Part shown: positions 30,301 through 38,005 of the stretch, piece after piece
Position numbering within the stretch: the stretch's first letter is position 1
Layout of the letters: every line of letters starts with the position of its first letter
NCBI RefSeq assembly: GCF_000423545.1
Contig: NZ_KE384031.1
Span: 29,177 to 93,176, forward strand
Length of the DNA stretch: 64,000 nucleotides
Direction: 5' to 3'
Source: Metapseudomonas resinovorans DSM 21078
Lineage (GTDB): Bacteria > Pseudomonadota > Gammaproteobacteria > Pseudomonadales > Pseudomonadaceae
Translations under genes and position numbers: made by a program
Notes under the pieces: generated by a model
The model's database searches: none
Told to the model about the DNA's origin: nothing
What the model saw: only the letters and a program-made list of their open reading frames with translations

Positions 30301-33062
30301 AGGGCCTGGCCCTCTATGCCCGCGTCTGCGCTGGCAACCAGCCGATCCTGCTGACCCGCGCCGAGCTGGATGCCAGGGGTGACCCTGACAACGGCCAGCT
30401 CCCGTTGCGAGGCTGGCTGGCCGTGCCGCTGATCGATCATGGCGGACATCACCTCGGCCTGATGCAGCTCTCCGACAAGTTCGACGGCGACTTCAACCAG
30501 GACGACCTGGCCATCGCCCAGCAATTCGCCCAGATGGCCGTAGCGGCGCTGGAGAACATCCGCCTGGTGCAGCAGGTACTCTCCGGCGAACAGCGCCTGC
30601 AGGAACAACTGGACTTCACTTCGGCCATCACCAACAGCGTTGGCGAGGGCCTGCTGGCAGTGGATCGCCTGGGGCGGCTGAACTTCGTCAACCCGGCGGG
30701 CGCCGAACTGCTTGGGCAGCGCGCCGACGACCTCCTTGGCCAGGCCCTGGCCAAACACCTGCCGCTGGACCTCTACAGCGCCCCGGCGACCGGCGGCCGC
30801 CACGGCGAAGTCAGCCTGGGCGGCGAGCGCCATATCGCCTACGACTGCGCACCGCTGCTGCACGCGCAATCCCTCGGCGGCTGGGTCATCGCCTTCCGCG
30901 ACGTCAGCCGGGCAAAGGAATCCGAAAAGCAGCTGCGCATCCTCCAGCGCAGCATCGAGGCCAGCTACAACGGCGCCATGATCTGCGATGCAACCGACGA
31001 GGACCTGCCGGTGGTCTACGTCAACCCGGCCTTCGAACGCATCACCGGCTACAGCGCGCATGAAGCCATGGGGCGCAACTGCCGCTTCCTGCAGGGCGCC
31101 GACCGCGAGCAGCCGGGCATCGCCGAAATTCGCCATGCACTGACGGAGAAACGCGAGGTCCACGTCGTGCTGCGCAACTTCCGCAAGGACGGCACGCCCT
31201 TCTGGAACGACCTCTACATCGCCCCGGTGCCCAACGAACAGGGTGAAATCACCCACTTCATCGGGGTACAGAACGACATTTCCGAGCAGAAACGGGTGGA
31301 GTCCGAACTGGCCTACAACGCCAGCCATGATGTACTCACCGGCCTGCCCAACCGCTCGCTGCTGGAGGACCGCCTGCGCCAGGGCTGTCAGATCAGCCAG
31401 CGCTACCAGCGCAAGTTGGCGGTGATGTTCATCGACCTCGACGGCTTCAAGCCGATCAACGACTCCATGGGCCATGGCATCGGCGACCAGATACTGGTGG
31501 AAGTAGCGCGACGCCTGACCCAGCAGGTCCGCCCCGGCGACACCGTCGCGCGCCTGGGGGGTGACGAGTTCATCCTGATCCTGCCGGACCTGGCCCGCGA
31601 AGAAGACGTGCTGCAGGTGGCCGAGCGGGTCATCGACTGCATCGCCCGCCCCTACCCCATCGCCGGTAGCGAACTGCACATCACCGCCAGCCTGGGTATC
31701 GCCATGAGCGAGAAAGGCATGCAACAACCCATGCAACTGATCCAGCAGGCGGACCTGGCCATGTACAAGGCCAAGCAGCAGGGACGCAACTGCTACCAGT
31801 GGTACACCACCGACCTGGAGCAGAAGGTCAGCGAGCGGGTGACCCTGCGCAACGAGCTGCAGAAGGCGCTGGAAGCCAACGCCTTCATGCTCTACTACCA
31901 GCCGCAGATCGACGGCCGCAACGGCCGCGTCACCGGTTTCGAGGCCCTGCTGCGCTGGCAGCACCCACTGCTCGGCTTCATCTCCCCGGCGCAGTTCGTG
32001 CCCGTGGCCGAAGACACCGGGCAGATCATCCCCTTAAGCGAATGGGTGCTCGCCACCGCCTGCCGCGATTGCCGCGAGCTGCTCGATCGCGGCATGACCG
32101 GCGCTGTCGTGGCGGTGAACATCTCGGCGGTGCACTTCCAGCGCAACATCTTCGTCGACAGCGTGCGGCGCGTACTGGAAGAGACCCGCCTGCCCGCCGA
32201 ACTGCTGGAACTGGAAATCACCGAGACCGTGCTGCTGGACAACGCCGAGCGCGCCATCGCCACCCTGCAGGCGCTCAAGGCCCTGGGCGTGCGGCTGTCC
32301 ATCGACGACTTCGGCACCGGCTTCTCCAGCCTCAACTACCTCAAGCGCCTGCCCATCGACAAGGTGAAGATCGACCGCGCCTTCGTCCAGGAAATCATCA
32401 GCGACCGGCATGACGCGGCCATCACCCAGGGCATCATCTCCATGGCCCACCACCTGCGCTTGCGGGTGATCGCCGAGGGCGTGGAGAGCGAGTCCCAGTT
32501 CGCCTTCCTGAAAAAGAGCCACTGCGACGAGTTCCAGGGTTACTACTTCGCCCGGCCGATGCCCTTCGAACAGCTCGACCAGTTCCTTCACGAACACCAC
32601 AAGAGCCCGGCCGCCTACCTGGAGACCCGCTCTGGCGCCAGCAATACCCAGACCCTGCTGCTGCTCGACGACGAGGAAAACATCCTCCGCGCCCTGACTC
32701 GCGTGCTGCGGCGCGATGGCTATCAGATCTTCACCGCTACGCGCGCCCAGGACGCCTTCGCGCACCTGGCCAAGCACGACATCCAGGTGATCCTCTCCGA
32801 CCAGCGCATGCCGGAAATGAATGGCACCGAGTTTCTCAGCCGGGTCAAGGACCTCTACCCCGACACCATTCGTATCGTGCTCTCCGGCTACACCGACCTG
32901 AAGTCTGTCACCGACGCCATCAACCAGGGCGCCATCTACAAGTTCCTCACCAAACCCTGGGACGACGACCAGCTCCGCGCTGTCATCGCCCAAGCCTTCC
33001 TCCATCACAGCCTGGCCAAGACCAAGGAAGAAAGCGCGACGGTGGGCGAAGACGGGGAATGA
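27300..33062 (+). CDS. Giant multisensor c-di-GMP protein: membrane/PAS/GAF/LOV-GGDEF-EAL-REC
   Basis: A 1920-residue protein with an unusually long domain series. A hydrophobic N-terminal region (about 35-245) and an extracytoplasmic domain (about 250-460) end in a span (about 461-485). Then come PAS (about 515-625), GAF (660-790), PAS (800-910), GAF (950-1090), PAS (1100-1205) and a LOV domain (1215-1330) with GRNCRFLQG, where Cys1261 is the flavin-adduct cysteine. The GGDEF motif (1420-1424) is intact, with an RxxD inhibitory site (RPGD) five residues before it. EAL (Glu1548) has DDFGTGFSSL and the other catalytic motifs. A C-terminal receiver has Asp1834. It should both make and degrade c-di-GMP, tuned by blue light and phosphorylation; the activity balance is inference. 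GGAGGGC precedes ATG 27300; ATG 27354 is an alternative. Confidence 0.93.
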   Translation: MTDPDQSGPLPPPERHLSMAKHNRELSYQAYLHCLAFALMAQGVISLIFFLTKASPARYELVLVPDSALITLFAGIALLSATRGLHRLSLLASLALITLAGYSLGHNVLAGGSEHGRSLVSGYWRIRSELAIVACLFGLAMLLAVTRQGGRWLSQLCGLALIGLALLSQISLLGASHGLPRFAFRPEYGHIANLFIALLGVGVLLLCALPDERRRLLDRRATTTGLLGALITCIGWFLLSQNEIATLNAHSHQLLLRAQSSIENTLTVRLQLMQRMADRWHSLPGPLPDALWHQESSGYLRDFPNINLIALLDADLKPLRQQIRHPRAGDWLTRFLAQKEQRNWLQQVRQGKGALMSTVQSFSATDNSTLVATPLRIEGQPAALLVAGLDIGATLDRQLGRDLDGFVLEVFEGSRRIYASRSGSDGHSLFPVGEQRADLGPEGRWQLRTYQALPRSDYAAVYLPALLMLFGLGLTFLLMVSQSFSRLAIERSQRLRESNRELELSLQHQARLQAQNQRIMDHSMDVLCSIDAAERFTQISPSCHSVLGYRPEEMIGRPYTDFIRDEDRERTRGDIQAIIRGESWDAVRNRCQRKDGSEVHLLWSAGWSESERTLFAVAHDITSLVRHEAYAEDQRDILSMISTDQPLREILKAICLMSETLDPSALCSVLLVDGEHKRLRLGAAPSLPDAFNQALDGQPIGPLAGACGTAVFRRQMVVSKDISEDPLWHEHRDQALRHGLRACWAIPLIAHHGDVLGTFAVYLHQPCAPDDESLQLIGTAGQLAAIAIERQNDRLRLLESEQRYRSLFIFNPDPVFSLDREGRFLSLNQAGCELIDYSESELLGQLFSSLVLETDIDYARQHFRSTLDGKAQRYEVHCHNRAGDVLELDITLLPIVIEGRIVGVFGIAKDIGERNRMTRALQVTLTQSERKALLLRGLSETALRIGGILDTRTLLDFMCEQLRLLVGAHQSLLDLSDGQGLSTFSLSAKYQAWQDPQLPAEGLALYARVCAGNQPILLTRAELDARGDPDNGQLPLRGWLAVPLIDHGGHHLGLMQLSDKFDGDFNQDDLAIAQQFAQMAVAALENIRLVQQVLSGEQRLQEQLDFTSAITNSVGEGLLAVDRLGRLNFVNPAGAELLGQRADDLLGQALAKHLPLDLYSAPATGGRHGEVSLGGERHIAYDCAPLLHAQSLGGWVIAFRDVSRAKESEKQLRILQRSIEASYNGAMICDATDEDLPVVYVNPAFERITGYSAHEAMGRNCRFLQGADREQPGIAEIRHALTEKREVHVVLRNFRKDGTPFWNDLYIAPVPNEQGEITHFIGVQNDISEQKRVESELAYNASHDVLTGLPNRSLLEDRLRQGCQISQRYQRKLAVMFIDLDGFKPINDSMGHGIGDQILVEVARRLTQQVRPGDTVARLGGDEFILILPDLAREEDVLQVAERVIDCIARPYPIAGSELHITASLGIAMSEKGMQQPMQLIQQADLAMYKAKQQGRNCYQWYTTDLEQKVSERVTLRNELQKALEANAFMLYYQPQIDGRNGRVTGFEALLRWQHPLLGFISPAQFVPVAEDTGQIIPLSEWVLATACRDCRELLDRGMTGAVVAVNISAVHFQRNIFVDSVRRVLEETRLPAELLELEITETVLLDNAERAIATLQALKALGVRLSIDDFGTGFSSLNYLKRLPIDKVKIDRAFVQEIISDRHDAAITQGIISMAHHLRLRVIAEGVESESQFAFLKKSHCDEFQGYYFARPMPFEQLDQFLHEHHKSPAAYLETRSGASNTQTLLLLDDEENILRALTRVLRRDGYQIFTATRAQDAFAHLAKHDIQVILSDQRMPEMNGTEFLSRVKDLYPDTIRIVLSGYTDLKSVTDAINQGAIYKFLTKPWDDDQLRAVIAQAFLHHSLAKTKEESATVGEDGE

Positions 33063-33079
33063 CGGTGATAGTCAATTTC

Positions 33080-33260
33080 TTGGGCGAATGAAATCGCTCT
33101 GTCTGCGTTAGCTGTTGCGGGAGATTTACCATCGGGCCAAGAGCCTTGTAGGAGCTGGCTTGCCAGCGAAACGGGGCCATTCGCTGGCAAGCCAGCTCCT
33201 ACGGGCAATGCAGCTGCCTACAACACGTAATGCAGACATAGCCAATGAATTCGCCCCTAC
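33080..33260. repeat. Composite intergenic repeat, copy 1 (with nested REP hairpin)
   Basis: Outer ends are GGGCGAATGAAA (33082-) and AATGAATTCGCCCCTAC (-33260). Inside them are TCTGCGTTAGCTGTTGCG...GAGATTTACCATCGG...CCAAGAGCC on the left and CCTACAA...GTAATGCAGACATAGC on the right, with TGTCTGCGTTA/TAATGCAGACA as inner inverted ends. The same arrangement occurs at 54227-54349. In this copy the central gap is filled by a perfect REP hairpin (33148-33202). The right end overlaps the stop codon of the TetR gene. Confidence 0.7.
33148..33202. repeat. REP hairpin, perfect 23-bp inverted repeat
   Basis: Arms at 33148-33170 and 33180-33202 (starting GTAGGAGCTGGCTTGCC) are perfect inverted copies around a nine-base loop. 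This is the Pseudomonas GTAGGAGCxxGCTTGC REP type. A related unit lies at 40156-40214. The hairpin may protect or terminate the mRNA of the large c-di-GMP gene. Confidence 0.85.
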
Positions 33261-33964
33261 ACCGCCCCCACCGCCTGCAGCACGCTGGCCCCGGTGAACA
33301 GGAACAGCACCTGCTCCTCCGCCTCCGCGCGGATTGCCTCGCGGCGCTCCGGTTCGCCGATGTAGTCCAGGGACATCTGGAACAGGTTGCGACTGACCAG
33401 GCGCGATACACGCCGCACCACAGGCTCCGCCACCAATGCCGGCAGCAACCTGTACTCGCGGACGTCTTCGGCCATATCAGCGGCGAAGTCTTCCATCACC
33501 TCACGCAAGGCTTCCCGCAGTACCGGGGAAGCGCCGTGGAGTTCGCGCACGCCGATGACGAAAGCCTCGGTATTGTCATCGACGAAATCGAAGAACAACT
33601 GCACCGTCTCATGGCAGACCCGCCGGCCACGGCCGAGGTCGATGCCCAACAGTTTCGGCATCACCCCGCCATCGCCCTGCACGGCACGGGCCGCCGCCTC
33701 ACGACGCAGGTCGCGCAGGGGCTGGCGCAGCTGGGTGGCAATGGTGCGGATGATGGCTAGGCCAAGGTCATCCACATCCTTGAAATGGCGGTAGAACGTA
33801 TTGGGGTTCAGGCCGGCCTCCCGCGCCAATTCCCGCAGGCCCAGATTGCTCAGGCTGCGGCTCTGGGAACCCAGGCGCAGTGCCGCCTCCATGAGCAAGC
33901 GCTTGCCGGGGGCGTCGGTGGCACGTTCTGGCGACTGGAGCTCGTCGCCGCTGACGGAATTCAT
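33257..33964 (-). CDS. TetR-family regulator, divergent from the monooxygenase operon
   Basis: A 235-residue TetR-type repressor. The DNA-binding domain (about residues 20-75) contains LRELAREAGLNPNTFYRHFKD, with the helix-turn-helix typical of the family. The C-terminal helical domain is the ligand/dimer part. The product resembles the DesT-like TetR group that handles acyl or lipid ligands, but the ligand cannot be read from sequence. It is divergent from the monooxygenase gene with 115 bases between starts, and two copies of a 16-bp palindrome lie there (34013-34028 and 34033-34048), the likely operator. The stop codon lies inside the repeat unit ending at 33260. Confidence 0.88.
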   Translation of the reverse strand: MNSVSGDELQSPERATDAPGKRLLMEAALRLGSQSRSLSNLGLRELAREAGLNPNTFYRHFKDVDDLGLAIIRTIATQLRQPLRDLRREAAARAVQGDGGVMPKLLGIDLGRGRRVCHETVQLFFDFVDDNTEAFVIGVRELHGASPVLREALREVMEDFAADMAEDVREYRLLPALVAEPVVRRVSRLVSRNLFQMSLDYIGEPERREAIRAEAEEQVLFLFTGASVLQAVGAV

Positions 33965-34012
33965 CTCTGGCCCTACCTAAGGTTGGTTGTGACGGCGTTG
34001 GATTGCCGGCGA

Positions 34013-34048
34013 GTATACATCTGTCTACCTTGGTATACAGCTGTATAC
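34013..34048. promoter_or_regulatory. Tandem palindromic operator pair in the TetR/monooxygenase intergenic region
   Basis: GTATACAGCTGTATAC at 34033-34048 is a perfect 16-bp palindrome. GTATACATCTGTCTAC at 34013-34028 matches it at 14 of 16 bases. Their starts are exactly 20 bp apart, about two helical turns, so two dimers would bind on one face. The position, 32 bases before the monooxygenase ATG, fits a repressor site for the divergent TetR protein. Confidence 0.8.
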
Positions 34049-34079
34049 GCCGCAATTAATAAGAACAGGAGCACGACCC

Positions 34080-35630
34080 ATGTCTGCGTCAGCCTCACCC
34101 CGCCCCTCTACCCGCCATTGCAAGGTCGCCATCATAGGTTCCGGCTTCTCCGGCCTGGGCATGGCGATCCGCCTGAAGCAGAAGGGCGAGAACGATTTCC
34201 TCCTGTTCGAGAAGGAGCCCGGCATCGGCGGCACCTGGCGGGTGAACAACTACCCGGGTTGCGGCTGCGATGTGCAATCGCACCTCTACTCGTTCTCCTT
34301 CGAGCCGAACCCGAACTGGACGCGGATGTTCGCCAAGCAAGGGGAAATCAAAACCTACCTGGAAGGTTGCTGGGAGAAGTACCGGCTGCAGGACAAGACC
34401 CTGCTCAACACCGAAATCACCCGTCTGGCCTGGAACGACGTGGATGAGTTGTGGCAGATCGAAGACGCCGCCGGCAACCACTACAGCGCGCAGTTCGTGG
34501 TCTCCGGCATGGGCGCCCTGTCCACCCCATCGATTCCGGCCCTGAACGGCCTGGAGACCTTCCAGGGCACAAGCTTCCACTCCCAGCAGTGGAATCACGA
34601 CTACGACCTCACCGGCAAGCGCGTCGCGGTGGTCGGTACCGGCGCCTCCAGCATCCAGTTCGTCCCGCAGATCCAGAAGCAGGTCGCCCAGCTCGACCTC
34701 TACCAGCGCACCGCGCCCTGGATCATGCCCAAGCCCGACCGCGCCATCAGCGAAGGCGAGCGCTCCCGCTTCAAGCGTTTCCCCTTCCTGCAGAAGCTCT
34801 GGCGCGGCGCCATCTATGCCGTCCTCGAAAGCCGGGTAGTGGGCTTCGCCCTGACGCCGAAAGTCATGAAGCTCGCCGAGCTGGTCGCCAAGGGCTACAT
34901 CAAGCGCAAGATCAAGGACCCGGTGCTGCGCGCCAAGGTCACCCCGGACTACACCATGGGCTGCAAGCGGGTGCTGATCTCCAACGACTACTACCCGGCC
35001 CTGACCCAGCCCAACGTCGACGTGATCACCGACGGCATCCGCGAAATCCGCGCGAGCAGCATCGTCACCGCCGACGGCCAGGAACGCGAGATCGACGCCA
35101 TCATCTTCGGCACCGGCTTCACCCCCAGCGATCCGCTGCCGCGCGGCGTGGTCTTCGGCCGCAATGGCGTCGACCTGCTGGACACCTGGCCGAACGGCCC
35201 CGAGGCCTACAAGGGCACCCTGACCGCCGGCTTCCCCAACCTGTTCTTCCTCATGGGGCCGAACACCGGGCTTGGCCACAACTCGATGGTCTACATGATC
35301 GAATCACAGATCCACTACGTGCTCGGCGCCCTCGATCTGCTCGACGCCCGTCGCCTGCGCAGCCTGGAGGTCAAGCGCGACGTGCAGGACACATTCAACG
35401 GCAAGCTCCAGGGCAGCCTGGGCAACACCGTGTGGAACGCCGGCGGCTGCATGAGCTGGTACCTGCACCCGGTAAGCGGGCGCAACTGCACCGTCTGGCC
35501 CGGTTTCACCTGGCGCTTCCGCCTGCTGACCCGCAATTTCGACCCGGCGGCCTACCACTTCAGCCGCAGCGTGCCGGCGCACGCTGCCCAAGGCTCGCTG
35601 CAGATGTCCACCCAGGAGGTGCCCGCATGA
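34080..35630 (+). CDS. Flavin monooxygenase of the Baeyer-Villiger type
   Basis: A 516-residue FAD- and NADPH-dependent monooxygenase. The FAD motif GSGFSG is at residues 20-25. A second dinucleotide motif GTGASS lies near 185. The Baeyer-Villiger fingerprint FxGxxxHxxxW is seen as Phe161, Gly163, His167 and Trp171. These enzymes convert ketones to esters or oxidise heteroatoms. No signal peptide. Its stop overlaps the ATG of a short-chain dehydrogenase, which could supply or remove the ketone, so an alcohol-ketone-ester route is plausible. It is divergent from and probably repressed by the TetR protein at 33257-33964. The same gene pair occurs in P. aeruginosa (PA1538-PA1537); its physiological substrate is not known to me. 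Confidence 0.92.
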   Translation: MSASASPRPSTRHCKVAIIGSGFSGLGMAIRLKQKGENDFLLFEKEPGIGGTWRVNNYPGCGCDVQSHLYSFSFEPNPNWTRMFAKQGEIKTYLEGCWEKYRLQDKTLLNTEITRLAWNDVDELWQIEDAAGNHYSAQFVVSGMGALSTPSIPALNGLETFQGTSFHSQQWNHDYDLTGKRVAVVGTGASSIQFVPQIQKQVAQLDLYQRTAPWIMPKPDRAISEGERSRFKRFPFLQKLWRGAIYAVLESRVVGFALTPKVMKLAELVAKGYIKRKIKDPVLRAKVTPDYTMGCKRVLISNDYYPALTQPNVDVITDGIREIRASSIVTADGQEREIDAIIFGTGFTPSDPLPRGVVFGRNGVDLLDTWPNGPEAYKGTLTAGFPNLFFLMGPNTGLGHNSMVYMIESQIHYVLGALDLLDARRLRSLEVKRDVQDTFNGKLQGSLGNTVWNAGGCMSWYLHPVSGRNCTVWPGFTWRFRLLTRNFDPAAYHFSRSVPAHAAQGSLQMSTQEVPA

Positions 35631-36511
35631 AGTCCTTCGAAAACAAAGTCGCCGCTGTCACCGGGGCCGGTTCCGGCATCGGCCGCGCCCTCGCCTGCGC
35701 CCTGGCTCGCCAGGGCTGCCATCTGGCACTGGCCGACGTCAACACCGATGGCCTGGCAGAAACCGCTGCGCTGGCGCGCAAGTTGGGCGTGCAGGTCACC
35801 GAGACCCGCGTCGACGTCGCTGACCGCGACGCCGTGCATGCCTGGGCCGAGCAGGTGGTGCTGGACCATGGCCGCGTCAACCTGATCTTCAACAACGCCG
35901 GCGTCGCCCACGCCGGCACCGTGGAGGGCAGCGACTATTCGGAATACGAGTGGATCTTGAACATCAACTTCTGGGGCGTGGTGTACGGCACCAAGGCCTT
36001 CCTGCCGCACCTGAAAGCCAGCGGCGAGGGGCATGTGGTGAACGTTTCCAGCGTGTTCGGCCTGTTCGCCCAGCCCGGCATGAGCGCCTACAACGCCACC
36101 AAGTTCGCCGTGCGCGGATTCACCGAGTCCCTGCGCCAGGAACTGGACATGGAAAACAGCGGTGTGTCCGCCAGTTGCGTGCACCCGGGCGGCATCAAGA
36201 CCAACATCGCCAAGACCGCGCGCATGAACGACAGCCTGGCCAAGGTCACCGGCCAGGAAGCCAGCCGCGCCCGCCAGCAGTTCAACGATCAGCTGCTGCG
36301 CACCACCCCGGACAAGGCTGCCGGGGTGATCCTGCGCGGCGTGCTCAAGGACAACCGGCGCATCCTCATCGGTGCCGATGCCTGGGCCCTGGACGGCATG
36401 CAACGCCTGCTACCGACCCTCTACCAGCGCCTGGTCACCACCTCCATGCGCCTGGCCGCGAAGTTCGCACCCAAGCCGAGGGCGGTAGAGGTATCCAAGG
36501 CGGCCGATTGA
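35627..36511 (+). CDS. Short-chain dehydrogenase/reductase partner of the monooxygenase
   Basis: A 294-residue classical SDR. The cofactor motif TGAGSGIG is at residues 12-19, and ADVNTD follows strand two (Asp suggests NAD preference). NNAG and the catalytic YNATK (Tyr155, Lys159) with preceding Ser are present. A C-terminal extension of about 40 residues beyond the core resembles the membrane-peripheral SDRs acting on lipids. The start ATG 35627 overlaps the monooxygenase stop (ATGA), indicating coupled translation and a shared pathway. Confidence 0.92.
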   Translation: MKSFENKVAAVTGAGSGIGRALACALARQGCHLALADVNTDGLAETAALARKLGVQVTETRVDVADRDAVHAWAEQVVLDHGRVNLIFNNAGVAHAGTVEGSDYSEYEWILNINFWGVVYGTKAFLPHLKASGEGHVVNVSSVFGLFAQPGMSAYNATKFAVRGFTESLRQELDMENSGVSASCVHPGGIKTNIAKTARMNDSLAKVTGQEASRARQQFNDQLLRTTPDKAAGVILRGVLKDNRRILIGADAWALDGMQRLLPTLYQRLVTTSMRLAAKFAPKPRAVEVSKAAD

Positions 36512-36533
36512 TCGGGACGGCTGCGCAGTCCTT

Positions 36534-36600
36534 GCCGATTGAAATCGCCCCTACAGCCCGTAGGGGCGAGTTCATTCGCCAAGCAGGCCGAAGGGCTGCC
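36534..36600. repeat. REP-like hairpin in the 381-base gap before aatJ
   Basis: GCCGATTGAAATCGCCCCTAC (36534-36554) and GTAGGGGCGAGTTCATTCGCC (36560-36580) are imperfect inverted copies of the GTAGGGGCG unit, followed by a GCAGGCCGAAGGGCTGC hairpin. The remainder of the gap (36601-36892) holds the AauR-like site and sigma-54 promoter listed separately and an AT-rich stretch at about 36720-36800; no gene is seen. Confidence 0.75.
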
Positions 36601-36670
36601 GCCTCCCTTCCAGAGAGAGGGGGCTGCTAGTGCCCTGGCACTACCCCTCAAAAGATGACCAGGAAGTCAC

Positions 36671-36690
36671 TCGTTCGGAAACCCGAACGA
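36671..36690. promoter_or_regulatory. Putative AauR binding site upstream of aatJ
   Basis: TCGTTCGG-AAAC-CCGAACGA is a perfect inverted repeat with 8-bp arms. Its core TTCGG-N4-CCGAA (36674-36687) is, as I recall, the motif proposed for AauR in P. putida. It lies about 120 bases before the sigma-54 promoter, a normal enhancer distance, and aauR is at the end of the same cluster. Half-site-like ATATTCGG copies follow directly. Confidence 0.8.
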
Positions 36691-36804
36691 TATTCGGAGT
36701 GCATATTCGGCAGCCCGGACAAGACGGAATTACCGTTAGCCACCTAACAACATAAAACCATTTAATTTCAATAACTTACCTATAAATCAAAGGCACCATA
36801 CAGC

Positions 36805-36819
36805 TGGCACGCATTCTGC
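36805..36819 (+). promoter_or_regulatory. Sigma-54 (RpoN) promoter of aatJ
   Basis: TGGCACGCATTCTGC has the invariant GG and GC with ten bases between them and a strong TGGCACG -24 element; the -12 element CTGC differs from TTGC at one base. It is 74 bases before the aatJ ATG. AauR, a sigma-54 activator encoded in the cluster, is the natural partner. Confidence 0.88.
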
Positions 36820-36892
36820 GAATACAGATCCCCGACGGACGCGAACTCCTACTCGCGCCGATAAGAACAAACAACATCGAGGACTGTCGTTC

Positions 36893-37801
36893 ATGCGTAT
36901 GCTCCCCAAGGTTCTGGCCACCGCTATCGCAGCAACCCTGATCAGTGCTCCGGCCTTCGCCGCCGAGCTGACCGGTACCCTGAAGAAGATCAAGGAGACC
37001 GGCACCATCACCCTCGGTCACCGTGACGCTTCCATTCCCTTCTCCTACCTCGGCACCGAGCCAGGCAAGCCCATCGGCTACTCCCATGACATCCAGCTGA
37101 AAGTGGTCGAGGCCATCAAGCAGGAACTGGGCATGCCGGAGCTGAAGGTCCGCTACAACCTGGTGACCTCCCAGACCCGTATCCCGCTGGTGCAGAACGG
37201 CACCGTGGACCTGGAGTGCGGCTCCACCACCAACAACCTCGAGCGCCAGAAGCAGGTCGGTTTCTCGGTAGGCATCTTCGAGGTGGGCACCCGCCTGCTG
37301 TCGAAGAAATCCGCTGGCATCACTGAATTCGACGCCCTGAAAGGCAAGAACGTGGTGACCACCGCCGGCACCACGTCCGAGCGCCTGATCAAGTCCATGA
37401 ACGCCGAGAAGCAGATGGGTATGAACATCATCTCGGCCAAGGACCACGGCGAGTCCTTCCTGATGCTGGAATCCGGCCGCGCAGTGGCCTTCATGATGGA
37501 CGACGCCCTGCTCTACGGCGAAATGGCCAAGGCCAAGAAGCCCGATGACTGGGTCGTGACCGGCACCCCGCAATCCTTCGAAATCTACGGCTGCATGGTT
37601 CGCAAGGGCGACGAGCCCTTCAAGAAAGTGGTCGACAAAGCCATTGCCGACACCTTCGCCTCTGGCGAAATCAACGGCATCTACGAGAAGTGGTTCACCC
37701 AGCCGATCCCGCCGAAGGGCCTGAACCTGAACTTCCCCATGAGCGACGAGCTGAAGAAGCTCGTGGCCAATCCCACCGACAAGTCGGCCGAAGAAATCTG
37801 A
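36893..37801 (+). CDS. aatJ: AatJ (GltI), glutamate/aspartate periplasmic binding protein
   Basis: A 302-residue periplasmic solute-binding protein of the acidic amino acid ABC importer. A signal peptide of about 23 residues ends at APAFA-AEL. The mature part is a family 3 bacterial extracellular binding protein with TITLGHRDASIPFSY and GYSHDIQLKVVEA motifs. It is the first gene of aatJQMP. A long inverted repeat follows before aatQ, which could raise the level of this component relative to the membrane subunits. Probably driven by the sigma-54 promoter at 36805-36819. Confidence 0.95.
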   Translation: MRMLPKVLATAIAATLISAPAFAAELTGTLKKIKETGTITLGHRDASIPFSYLGTEPGKPIGYSHDIQLKVVEAIKQELGMPELKVRYNLVTSQTRIPLVQNGTVDLECGSTTNNLERQKQVGFSVGIFEVGTRLLSKKSAGITEFDALKGKNVVTTAGTTSERLIKSMNAEKQMGMNIISAKDHGESFLMLESGRAVAFMMDDALLYGEMAKAKKPDDWVVTGTPQSFEIYGCMVRKGDEPFKKVVDKAIADTFASGEINGIYEKWFTQPIPPKGLNLNFPMSDELKKLVANPTDKSAEEI

Positions 37802-37809
37802 CGCCTTGC

Positions 37810-37918
37810 TCCCCTCTCCCTCCGGGAGAGGGGTTGGGGGTGAGGGTGTTGGAGGCCGCGCGCAGTCGGGTTTCCCTCACCCCAGCCCTCTCCCAGAGGG
37901 AGAGGGGGCTGTCCGGAG
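37810..37918. repeat. Long inverted repeat between aatJ and aatQ
   Basis: The 5' arm (37810-37846, rich in CCCTCTCCC and GGGGTGAGGG) and 3' arm (37874-37918) are near-perfect inverted copies, and each arm also contains its own small CTCTCCC/GGGAGAG hairpin. This is a widespread proteobacterial intergenic repeat type. In this position it may stabilise the upstream aatJ mRNA or limit read-through into aatQMP. Confidence 0.8.
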
Positions 37919-38005
37919 TCGGCAGAAAACTCGCCGCACACCTTTCAGCCGCCCCCTTCCACTGCCTTCAACCGCAGACAGATCGAACTTACGGGGACAA
38001 CCCTG

